Source of the DNA: Sphaerisporangium rufum
GTDB lineage: Bacteria > Actinomycetota > Actinomycetes > Streptosporangiales > Streptosporangiaceae
Assembly: GCF_016863395.1 (NCBI RefSeq)
Contig: NZ_BOOU01000074.1
Location: 1 to 64,000 of the forward strand
Direction: 5' to 3'
DNA length: 64,000 nucleotides
The notes beneath the pieces are model-generated. The model made no database searches and was not told the DNA's origin. It saw only the letters and a program-made list of their open reading frames with translations. A program made the position numbers and the translations under genes. Positions 50,809-58,881 of this stretch are shown one piece after another. Position 1 is the first letter of the stretch. Each line of letters starts with the position of its first letter.

Positions 50809-53800
50809 AGCCGGAACAGCCGGATGAGGTCCTCGGGAGGTACCCGGGCCGCCGTCGGCGGCTCTCCCCCGGGCTCCGGGTCGCCGTAGTGGCCGTAGCG
50901 CGCGATCTCCTCGGCGGTGCGGCTGGAGATGGTGAGCCGCTGCCCGGTGACCGGGTCCTCCACCGTGATGTGCGCGAAGTCGCGCAGCTCACCGTCGAAG
51001 GCGGACGGCAGCCTGAGCACCATCTCGGCGCTCACCAGGTAGCGGCGCCCGCCGAACGGTATCTCGTGCGTCCGGGACGCCTCCAGCGCGCCGATCTCGT
51101 ACAGGCGGGCGAGCGCGCGGGCCGGAGCCGCCACGTCAGAGTGGGACAGTCCGGCCGCGCGGACGACCTCGTTGTCCCGGGCCAGCAGCTCGCGGTCCTC
51201 TGGCAGGAGCCGCCGGCCGGAGATCTCGTCCAGTGACCGGACCAGTCCGGTCTCGTTCACCCCGCCGACGACGAAGCCGGTGCGCTCGGTCCGCGGCCGG
51301 CCCGAGTCGACCCCGAGATCCTCGGGACGGATGTCATCGAAGATCAGTACGTCGTGGACCGGCTCGCCGATCGAGATCCGGGCGAGCGTATACGACATCC
51401 ACGGCGTGGCCAGCCGCAGCCCGCTGACGCCTTTCGCCCAGGACCCGTCCCTCGAATCCATCACGGGCACCGCCCCGAGCGGGCGGGAGCCGGCCAGCAG
51501 GCCATCCGCCGAATCCCGGTATCTTTCCACGTAGAGTTCCGCCAGCCGGCCGTCGTGCACCTCGGCGATCACCTGCTGCCCTCCCTCATGGTGGCGCCAC
51601 AGCTCGATCAGCGGTGCGTCCTGAGCCGTGGAGAACACGCCCACGAGCACGCGCGTGAACCCGGCCGCCGGCAGTTGCCGGAGCAGGGGCAGGTCGGCGG
51701 CAGCCAGCAACTCGGACTCGTTCATGCTGGGACTCAGCCGGCTCGGGTCGGCGCCGAGCGCGAAGTCGTCGGACATGTAGCGGTTCTTGTGGAGCAGCTG
51801 AAGGACGTGCCGACCGGCTCCGTCCGCCACCACCCGGATCGCCGCGGCGTCCGCCGCGTCCGGAATGAGCCGCTCGAACACCTTCGGCGGATGCCCCGCC
51901 TCGACCAGGTAGTCGTCCCCCATCCTCGTCATCGTCCGGCCCAGCGGCTCACCGCCGACCGCCAGCAGACCCGGGTCGGCGGCCGCGGCCTCGGCGATGA
52001 TCCGCACGGCCGCCCTGGTGGTCTCGATGGACGGGGGCGCACCGAGATACTCGGCGGCGCGCCGGTGCAGCACCATGTCACCGCCGGGCACCGGCCCGGC
52101 CGCCGGCGTGCCGCGGCCCGAAGGCAGGCTCAGCAGGCGTGCCAGCGCGTCGATCTGCGCCGTCTCGGGAACCGCTCCCGGCGGCAGTCCGAGCACCTGC
52201 CCCGTCCTGAGGCGCAGTGTCTCCGCGTCAGGTGCGAGGCCCCCCGCGCTCATCCTCCACAGTTCGGCGAGCCGCCGCAGCCGGCGCAGCTCGCCATCAT
52301 GGTAGAGATCCAGGCGCGGGCTGTCGTAGATCTCCCCGGCGGCCTGGAGAAGGCTTTCGGTGTACGCCAGGTGTCCGGGCTTGAGCCGCAGCCGGGGGAC
52401 CTCGTCGAAAACCGCGGTCATCTGATCCAGAAGCAGGATGTGTTCGAGCGGCGAGCGGTCGCCGGCGGGGAACCGGATCCTCAGGTCGGCATATTGCCAG
52501 GGGGCGAAGTCACCTGACCGGGACGGTTGCCGCCAGTCCTTCGGCTCGATGGCGGGCCGGGTGGATTCATGTGGCGCGGGTCGCGGGCCGCTGCCGAGTC
52601 CGCCTTCCTCGGCGCGGGCGAAAAGGTCCTCGATGTGGCGATCGCGCAGCGAGACCAGCGCCGGAACCGGCCTGCCCAGCGGATCGCACAGGTAGCCCGA
52701 TTGGAGCCACTGCCGGGTGCTTCCCATGAGCGAGTCGTCCGGCCTGACCCTCGTGGCGGTGAGCGACCCATGACCGTGCCGGCCCGCCTCGACGTACTCG
52801 TCGGGGAAACCCAGATGGTGCGCGATCTCGTGCGCGTAGACGCTCCGCGGCATGTCGACGAACCACAGGTTCGCGTTCGCCCGCTCGTCCGGGCGGTCCC
52901 CGCGGCCGGGCCGGACCTCGACGAGCGCGTCCGGCCGGCCGCTCCCGGCCGCCGCTTCGAGCCGGACGTGGAGCTGGGAACCGTCCGGCAGCCGGTGCTG
53001 GAAGTTGAAGTACCGGTCGACGGCCTCGCGGGCCCGCTCCATCACCCGCGGCGGGGGAAAGTCGTCGGCGAAGGTCACCGTCAGGGTGAATTCGGTGACC
53101 GAACGGATCACCCCGTCGTTGCCCCGGACGTCGAACCGGCGGACGGTGAGGTCGGAGCTGGCCATCATGGAGGGGACGTCGGACGACCGCACGGCCCAGT
53201 GCGGCAGGTCCGCCCAGGCCGAGGGGTAGACGGGCGTCTCGCGGGCCGTGATGACATTGGCGTAGCGCCCGCGCAGCCTGGCCGCCTGCTCGTCGTCGAG
53301 GATGCGGCGGACCGGCACCCGGCCGTCGGATCCGTCCGGCCGGGTGACCGCCGGCGCGGAGCCGTCGACGTCCCCCCGGTACGGGGACCGCTCGGCCGCC
53401 TCGGACCCCTCGCCGGGACCGGTGAACACCTTCTTCATCCAGCGGAGCACCGATGACGAGCCGGTGTCGCCGGCCGGCGCCGCCGGGACGTGGTATCCGC
53501 CGCGGTGATCCGCCTGCGTGGGCGTGGCCGGCGGCGCCGTGTCCGTCCCACCGGCCCATGGCGCGGGCGTGGTGGCCGGCTGGTTGATGAGCGCTTCGAT
53601 GCGGTTGACCGCCGGGCCGGCATGATCGGCGCGGCCGGCGGGCCCGGGACCGGCCGCACGGCCCGCGGGCACGGCCGGCGGCCGGTCGCCGAGCCGGCTG
53701 CCCGCCTCTCCGGCATGGAGCGATGCCGGCTGTCCGGCATGCGGTGCCGGCTGCCCGGCATGGAGCGGTGGCGACTGCCCGGCGGATGGCACCGGCGTCT

Positions 53801-55451
53801 CCCGCACGAGGACCGGGGGCGGTCCGCCGCCGGCGACGGGATGGGTGGCCGGCCGCTCCGGCCGGACGCCCGGAGCGCCGCTGTCCGCGGGCGACGGCCC
53901 ATGCCCCGGGTGACCGGCCGGGCTGGTGGCCGGCGTGACGTCGCCGGTCCGTCCGCCGGACCTGAGCGGCGGGACATCTGCGGACGTGCCCAGCCGGTCC
54001 GCGACCGGCGGGCCGGCGCCCGCCGGCGGCGTCTGCCGGGCGGCGGTGAACCGGTCCCCGGCACCGTCCGGCCGATCGCCCGTCAAGGAACGCGATGGTG
54101 TCGTATCGAAGGCGCCGGCCCCCGGGTCCCGGCCGGCCGGCCCGGCGTCCCGGGCCGCGGGCTGGTGGCTCTCGGAAGCCGGCTGGGCAGCGGATCGGGA
54201 CGCGGAATCGGCTGCGGTCCGCTCGTCGTCACCGCTCTGGCTCCACCGACGCCCGCCGTCCTCGGCGACGTCCCCCGGTCGCCGGCCGGCGGCGGCGACT
54301 TCAGCACTCGGCCGGGCGGCGCTGGACCCGCCTCCCCCGTCCGGCCGTCCGACGTCCGGCCGGACCGACCGCGCCGTCGGCCCCTCGGCGATGCCGCCAC
54401 CTGGCGGACCCGACCGCCCGAGGGCCGAGTCCGCACCGGCCGCCGGCCGACCGGCGCCGAGGACGGCCGGCCCGCCGGGTCCGGCCTGGCCCGGCGGGCT
54501 CGCTCCCTCCGGATGGAGATCTCCCAGGTCCGGTACCACCCGATGCAACGCATCCGGCGCGGCGGCGGCGAGATCGGTACTCCTATGCTCCCCCACCGGG
54601 CCGATGCCGCCGATCACTCCAGAGGACAACGCCTGGAGCAGGTGCGCGCCGTCCAGATCACCGCTCAGCGCCAGCAGCGGTACCGCCGCCGCCGCATTGG
54701 ACACCCCGCCCAAGACCGCCTGCCCCGCCACCCCTTGCGACAGCGCGGCCAGCCCTTGCTGCGGTAGCCGCGCCGCGGCGTGGCCCAGCCCGGCGAACAG
54801 CGCGCCACCCGCCGCACCGGCCACCGTGGACGTCCCGATCGACGCCCAGTCGAACTCGCCGGGCCGGCGCAACCCCCATGGCGTCATCTGCGCCGCCTGA
54901 ACTCCCAGGTCCATCGCACCTGAGACCGCACCGAACTTCACCATCGCGAGCAGCACCTGCCGCTGCAACTGCTGCAGCGACAACCGGGTCAGCATGATGC
55001 GCGGCTGCACCATCGTCCAGCCCGCCGGATTCCACATCAACGCCACCAGCGTGACCGCCAGCACGAGCAACGACGCCCACGTCATCCACCGCGTGTACTG
55101 CATGCGCACCGCATGCTCCCGCAGTGCCGCCGACTCCTCCGCCACGGCCGCCGCGATCAGCTGCACGAACTGCTCGATCGAGGGATTCGCGCCCTTCTCA
55201 CCGCCAAGTCCCTGCCAGATGGCGGCGAACCGGGCGTGCGCCGCGCCCTGCCAGGCGTCCGACGCCAGCAGCCGGGCCACCGAGCTCACACCGTCGGCGT
55301 TGAGGGCGGTCACCGCAGTCGCGCACTCCACCAGCTCATCGGAGAGCGTGGCGAGCAGACTCGGCTCCGCCTCGGGATACACACCGCCCACCAGATACGG
55401 GACCAGCGACCGCACCGGCTCCGGAAGATCGTTGAGATTCAGGCCGGACAA
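50790..55451 (-). CDS. giant WXG100-like protein with metzincin-type zinc-protease motif, copy 2
   Basis: A 1553-residue paralogue of 43661-48073, same layout and very similar at both ends: MSGLNLNDLPEPVRSLVPYL, SDAWQGAAHARFAAIWQGLG, one hydrophobic segment and a Pro/Gly-rich linker. The zinc-protease motif is HEIAHHLGFPDEY (first His is residue 874), a full HExxHxxGxxD metzincin/snapalysin-like signature, with a Met-turn-like DSLMG 30 residues on. The C-terminal 500 residues are conserved with copy 1 (RTGQVLGLPP; GAPPSIETTRAAVRIIAEA; TPWMSYTLA; RPEDLGVDSG). TTG 55451 is chosen because it aligns with copy 1's start and AGGTGG precedes it; GTG 55481 is also in frame. Confidence 0.75.
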   Translation of the reverse strand: MSGLNLNDLPEPVRSLVPYLVGGVYPEAEPSLLATLSDELVECATAVTALNADGVSSVARLLASDAWQGAAHARFAAIWQGLGGEKGANPSIEQFVQLIAAAVAEESAALREHAVRMQYTRWMTWASLLVLAVTLVALMWNPAGWTMVQPRIMLTRLSLQQLQRQVLLAMVKFGAVSGAMDLGVQAAQMTPWGLRRPGEFDWASIGTSTVAGAAGGALFAGLGHAAARLPQQGLAALSQGVAGQAVLGGVSNAAAAVPLLALSGDLDGAHLLQALSSGVIGGIGPVGEHRSTDLAAAAPDALHRVVPDLGDLHPEGASPPGQAGPGGPAVLGAGRPAAGADSALGRSGPPGGGIAEGPTARSVRPDVGRPDGGGGSSAARPSAEVAAAGRRPGDVAEDGGRRWSQSGDDERTAADSASRSAAQPASESHQPAARDAGPAGRDPGAGAFDTTPSRSLTGDRPDGAGDRFTAARQTPPAGAGPPVADRLGTSADVPPLRSGGRTGDVTPATSPAGHPGHGPSPADSGAPGVRPERPATHPVAGGGPPPVLVRETPVPSAGQSPPLHAGQPAPHAGQPASLHAGEAGSRLGDRPPAVPAGRAAGPGPAGRADHAGPAVNRIEALINQPATTPAPWAGGTDTAPPATPTQADHRGGYHVPAAPAGDTGSSSVLRWMKKVFTGPGEGSEAAERSPYRGDVDGSAPAVTRPDGSDGRVPVRRILDDEQAARLRGRYANVITARETPVYPSAWADLPHWAVRSSDVPSMMASSDLTVRRFDVRGNDGVIRSVTEFTLTVTFADDFPPPRVMERAREAVDRYFNFQHRLPDGSQLHVRLEAAAGSGRPDALVEVRPGRGDRPDERANANLWFVDMPRSVYAHEIAHHLGFPDEYVEAGRHGHGSLTATRVRPDDSLMGSTRQWLQSGYLCDPLGRPVPALVSLRDRHIEDLFARAEEGGLGSGPRPAPHESTRPAIEPKDWRQPSRSGDFAPWQYADLRIRFPAGDRSPLEHILLLDQMTAVFDEVPRLRLKPGHLAYTESLLQAAGEIYDSPRLDLYHDGELRRLRRLAELWRMSAGGLAPDAETLRLRTGQVLGLPPGAVPETAQIDALARLLSLPSGRGTPAAGPVPGGDMVLHRRAAEYLGAPPSIETTRAAVRIIAEAAAADPGLLAVGGEPLGRTMTRMGDDYLVEAGHPPKVFERLIPDAADAAAIRVVADGAGRHVLQLLHKNRYMSDDFALGADPSRLSPSMNESELLAAADLPLLRQLPAAGFTRVLVGVFSTAQDAPLIELWRHHEGGQQVIAEVHDGRLAELYVERYRDSADGLLAGSRPLGAVPVMDSRDGSWAKGVSGLRLATPWMSYTLARISIGEPVHDVLIFDDIRPEDLGVDSGRPRTERTGFVVGGVNETGLVRSLDEISGRRLLPEDRELLARDNEVVRAAGLSHSDVAAPARALARLYEIGALEASRTHEIPFGGRRYLVSAEMVLRLPSAFDGELRDFAHITVEDPVTGQRLTISSRTAEEIARYGHYGDPEPGGEPPTAARVPPEDLIRLFRLAPAGG

Positions 55452-56194
55452 GCGCCGCCACCTGCCCGGCCGGCCCGGCACACCCGCGCCAGGAGATGGC
55501 GGGATCGCCCGCCAGAGCGAACCGGCCGGATCATCGGCTCAGACCTGCCATGACGGCAGAGAAGTCGGGTGGAGGGGAGAGTGAGGGGAGTGAGGGGACG
55601 GTGAGGGCTTCCATGGTTCTTCCCCGGCGCAGATGTTCAATCAAGATCACTTTAGCCGGAAAGACTCACTACGGCGGACAAACCCCCCAGATTCGATTGG
55701 CCGAGTCCGGCCCTCGAATCTAGATCATCCCCGACATCGCCGGTCATGGAGTCGCCGGTGCGGGCTGATCACCTGGCCGTGACCCATCACACGGCTCGAC
55801 AGGGTCCGATCTGGTCACTACAGGTGGCGCCTGGTGCCGGCGGCAGGAGGCAGTCGTTCCGATGCCCGGCCGGCAGCGGAACCACGCGGTGAACAGGCCG
55901 ATCGCCGGCGCGGGACACCCGCCGGGGCCGATCACATCCACGCAGGTCCACGCGAACATGTAACGGGGGATTCCCCGATGGGTTCCGGGGATGGCCGGAA
56001 TTCCGGGGTGGCCGGATGCTTGTTTCCGGCGCCTCCGCCATCGCGGACTTTCGCGGGAATGCGGGGCGGAGGCGTCCTTCCTGTCATGCTCCGGCGCCAT
56101 ACGCGGCTTATCTAAAACTGTCTCCCCCTCGCCGGGACCGCTAGCATGCTGTGGTTTCTGCTCTGGCGTCTCTACCCGCGAGGAGACCGGGCAA
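55452..56194. other. 743-bp intergenic region between giant copy 2 and the 600-aa gene
   Basis: No gene is convincing here. The left part holds purine-rich repeats of the GAGGGGA(G)TG type (55572-55607) and a TAAAGTGATCTT box on the minus strand (55643-55654) that may be the promoter of giant copy 2. The right part holds the palindromes GGGGATTCCCC (55966-55976) and CCGGAATTCCGG (55995-56006). Near 56142 TAGCAT could be a -10 for the 600-aa gene, whose AGGAGA site is at 56181. Long size and palindromes suggest regulation or past rearrangement. Confidence 0.5.
55643..55654 (-). promoter_or_regulatory. putative -10 box shared with giant copy 1
   Basis: Minus-strand TAAAGTGATCTT, matching TAGGGTGATCTT upstream of copy 1 at ten of twelve positions and at nearly the same distance from the start codon. 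It is the only clearly shared piece of the two leaders, which otherwise differ. Confidence 0.4.
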
Positions 56195-57997
56195 ATGGGG
56201 GAGTTTGTCGGGATAAATCCGCACGCCGCGCGTAATCTGCTGGCGGCGATGGATGACACCGCCCAGCGGGCCGCCGCGCTGCGGTCCAACCTGTCCGCGT
56301 CCATCGCCGAGGCGGGCGCCGACTGGCCGGCCGGGCCGGGAGCCGAGGTGCTCGACCGCTGCCGCCGGTTCCTGCTGGAAGCGCACCGGGACCTGACCTG
56401 GCGGGTCCAGACGATCGAACGGACCGAGGACGCCGAGGTACGGGCCGGTGTCAAGGGTGCGGAGTTCCTCTTCCCCAGCGCCGAGTCCGCCCGCGCGGCG
56501 GGCACGGTCGCGGGCGGCCAGGTGAAGGCCGCCTGGCAGGCCTACCAGGCCGACCCGAGCCCGGAGACCTGGCAGGCGGTGCAGGCAGCGCTGGCCGGAC
56601 GGCAGGGCAAGACCTCCGACACCGAGTACGCGGCCGGGCTGCTCGCCCAGCTCGGCGCGGGGGCCTTCGCCGGCATCATGCGCACCGAGAGCCGGCGCCA
56701 CCAGAACAGCCGCAGCGGTTACAGCCCCGCCGACCTGGCCCGGGTACGCAAGGACCTCGGCCCGCTGGCCGACGCCCTCGGCGCCGCCGACAGCGCCGGA
56801 AAGGCACCGGCCGACCTGAAGAAACGTCTCCTCGACGATGTGCCGCTGGACGATCTGGCCGCCCTGCTGGCACTCGCCCCGCAGTCCAGCGGCTTCGTCG
56901 CCGCGGCGGGCACCCGGCTCGCCAAGGGCAGCAGCCACAAGAACCCGGCACCGAACTGGAACACCCACTGGCTGGTCCAGGCCCTCGGCAAGGACTTACA
57001 CGCCACCCAGCAGTTCCTTGCCACCAAGGGCAACGCCGAACTCCTGCTCCGCCCGGAGGTGGTCAAGGGCACCGGCACCCCCGACTTCGAGCGCCACCTG
57101 GCCACCGCCTTGGACAAGGCCCTGGCCCCGGCCGCCGGCGACGACACCCTCCGCCGGGCCGCCTGGATCAACGTCATCAAAGTCTTCGGCGACCGGTCGG
57201 CCTGGCCCTCCCTCGCCCCCACCGTGGCCCGAGACCCGACCCGTCCCATGTCCACCGCCACGCCCTCCCCCATAGCCCAGGTCCTCACCAAACACATCCA
57301 CCAATACTTCGCCGACCTGGCCCCGGTCTGGGCCATCAAAGAGGTGGATGAGAAGGGTCCGCCGCCTGGCCAAGGCTGGCGTGATCTCAACGTGGAGGAG
57401 GTCACCAATTTCTTTGGGGCCTTGCTCAGCAGCCCCGAGATGGCGGCAGCGTTGATTAAGGACTACGAAGGCTTCGTCAAAGGCCTGGACCTCGGCCGAG
57501 ACCATCCTTTCGGTGATGGTCCTACCGCTCAGGATCGCACTGCAGAGCGAAACGCCTTCCATGCCAAAGCCACCATCGCCGCCAGCGTGGCGTCCTTGCT
57601 GATCAGCGGAACGCACCTAGCGGACCTTAACGCCGAAGCGATTCGCGATGCACAGATACAACTGATGTTTTTCCCTGTCGATATAGCGGTAGGCGCTTTC
57701 GGCGGCGGGATAGGAGGAGGGTTAGCCAGTGATGCGGCCATCGGAAAGATGGCAGATTTTGTCCTCAAGAATCCAGGACAGGATTTCCTCAAAGATCTTT
57801 GGGATGGCGCCTCACCGGAAGAGGCTACGCATCTGACCAACTCGCTTCTGGACCGCCAGATGGCCATAGTGGAAGCGTCGCGCCAACAGCACGGGCTGAG
57901 TCCCTTGCCGTCCAGTGATGTGGCATATCTGAGAACCATGTTCCGTGGGCTTCTGCTGCCTGTAGTCCTCGATTCTCTTAAAGAGAGAGGAGGGTGA
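56195..57997 (+). CDS. WXG-type large protein of unknown function (mosaic)
   Basis: A 600-residue protein. The first about 130 residues are helical, with a W-x-A-G turn (SIAEAGADWPAGPG AEV) reminiscent of WXG/LXG-type secreted proteins. The middle is helical and Ala-rich. A Gly-rich hydrophobic segment near residues 480-520 (FFPVDIAVGAFGGGIGGGLA) could insert in a membrane. It resembles the actinobacterial DUF6571-like group by memory, not certain. From about residue 395 on, GC content drops sharply from that of the first part, as if the C-terminus came from elsewhere. ATG 56195 has AGGAGA 8 bases upstream. It is followed after 4 bases by a WXG100-like gene. Confidence 0.6.
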   Translation: MGEFVGINPHAARNLLAAMDDTAQRAAALRSNLSASIAEAGADWPAGPGAEVLDRCRRFLLEAHRDLTWRVQTIERTEDAEVRAGVKGAEFLFPSAESARAAGTVAGGQVKAAWQAYQADPSPETWQAVQAALAGRQGKTSDTEYAAGLLAQLGAGAFAGIMRTESRRHQNSRSGYSPADLARVRKDLGPLADALGAADSAGKAPADLKKRLLDDVPLDDLAALLALAPQSSGFVAAAGTRLAKGSSHKNPAPNWNTHWLVQALGKDLHATQQFLATKGNAELLLRPEVVKGTGTPDFERHLATALDKALAPAAGDDTLRRAAWINVIKVFGDRSAWPSLAPTVARDPTRPMSTATPSPIAQVLTKHIHQYFADLAPVWAIKEVDEKGPPPGQGWRDLNVEEVTNFFGALLSSPEMAAALIKDYEGFVKGLDLGRDHPFGDGPTAQDRTAERNAFHAKATIAASVASLLISGTHLADLNAEAIRDAQIQLMFFPVDIAVGAFGGGIGGGLASDAAIGKMADFVLKNPGQDFLKDLWDGASPEEATHLTNSLLDRQMAIVEASRQQHGLSPLPSSDVAYLRTMFRGLLLPVVLDSLKERGG

Positions 57998-58001
57998 GCT
58001 G

Positions 58002-58250
58002 GTGTTGACTGACGCGAACTCACGTCAATCACAGGAAAACTCATTACTAGCCGACCGTTTAGAAGAGCACGCTAGACAGCTGGCGACACTGCTTGACCCC
58101 GTCAGAACGGGCACGGGTTCCACCGGACCTATTTGGACCGGCCATGCCGCGCAACGCTTCACAGGAGGCCTGAAGACATATGAATCCGAGGTGAGTCGCT
58201 TGGCCGAGCAATGCAGAACGGCCGCACAGAATTTGCGTCGTTCCGCATAA
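58002..58250 (+). CDS. WXG100-like small protein
   Basis: An 82-residue, two-helix protein with a central W-x-G turn (GPIWTGHAAQRFTGGLKTYE) and helices on both sides (LLADRLEEHARQLATLLDP and VSRLAEQCRTAAQNLRRSA). These are the hallmarks of WXG100/ESAT-6-like type VII substrates, though it is slightly shorter than the usual 95-100 residues. GTG 58002 lies 8 bases after AGGAGGG, 4 bases after the stop of the 600-aa gene, so the two are coupled and probably co-secreted or act as partners. Confidence 0.75.
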   Translation: MLTDANSRQSQENSLLADRLEEHARQLATLLDPVRTGTGSTGPIWTGHAAQRFTGGLKTYESEVSRLAEQCRTAAQNLRRSA

Positions 58251-58293
58251 CAGCTGACATCAATCGACAAATAATGATCCCCAGCGGCGATTA

Positions 58294-58764
58294 TTAACCC
58301 GGCGACAAGCAATCGGTTCTGCCAGCTATCTCGATATTGGGACTTCTCAATCGAACGGTAACAGTGAAGGTGATTCCAAGATTCTCTTTGCGGAGAACGG
58401 CAAAGCTGCGAGCAGCGGCATCACCGCTCGATGCCTTTTTGTCCGACTCGTAGCCCAGACCGCGGAATGCAGTACGAAGCGGCGGTCCGGCCAAATCCGC
58501 CAACTCCGCGACCGTGTACTTTTCACTCTTCCCGAAGTCACCCGTGACCCGGTAGATGCGATGCACTGTCCCCGCTGGACATCCGGTCGCATCGTCGCCC
58601 TGAGCGCCTGTTCGGTCGGCTATCCGCTGGTTAGCCATGTACTGAGTCGCAGCGACCTCTGCGCCGTCTCGGCGCATGGTTTCGGCTACTTGGTCTAGAT
58701 CGGGACCATCACTGCACGAGGAGAGAAAGAGTAACGCCAGGATGCACACTCCGACACTTCGCAT
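58294..58764 (-). CDS. predicted lipoprotein, family copy B (unknown function)
   Basis: A 156-residue lipoprotein: MRSVGVCILALLFLSSCSDG has the lipobox LSSC. The mature part contains LDQVAETMRRDGAEV, CPAGTVHRIYRVTGDFG, ENLGITFTVTVR and IAGRTDCLSPG, which align with the lipoprotein at 15995 and the one at 60602. Lower GC than both relatives shows it came with the surrounding low-GC block. ATG 58764 is chosen from the signal peptide; a TACTAT box just upstream could make the mRNA nearly leaderless. Function unknown. Convergent with the WXG100-like gene. Confidence 0.75.
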   Translation of the reverse strand: MRSVGVCILALLFLSSCSDGPDLDQVAETMRRDGAEVAATQYMANQRIADRTGAQGDDATGCPAGTVHRIYRVTGDFGKSEKYTVAELADLAGPPLRTAFRGLGYESDKKASSGDAAARSFAVLRKENLGITFTVTVRLRSPNIEIAGRTDCLSPG

Positions 58765-58881
58765 TCTGCCAATAGTACAGAACCTCCACATCCTTCGGCA
58801 GCACTACACTGGAGCTCCCTACAAGTAAGGATCACCCCGCATCAGTCGCCTGCACCTGCCATTGCAGCGCACAGGTCAGCG

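Noticed and set aside
56195-57997. Frameshift or gene fusion as explanation of the GC change in the 600-aa gene
   Set aside because: The frame is open and coding-like throughout with no stop or slippery site at the transition, so replacement by recombination fits better.
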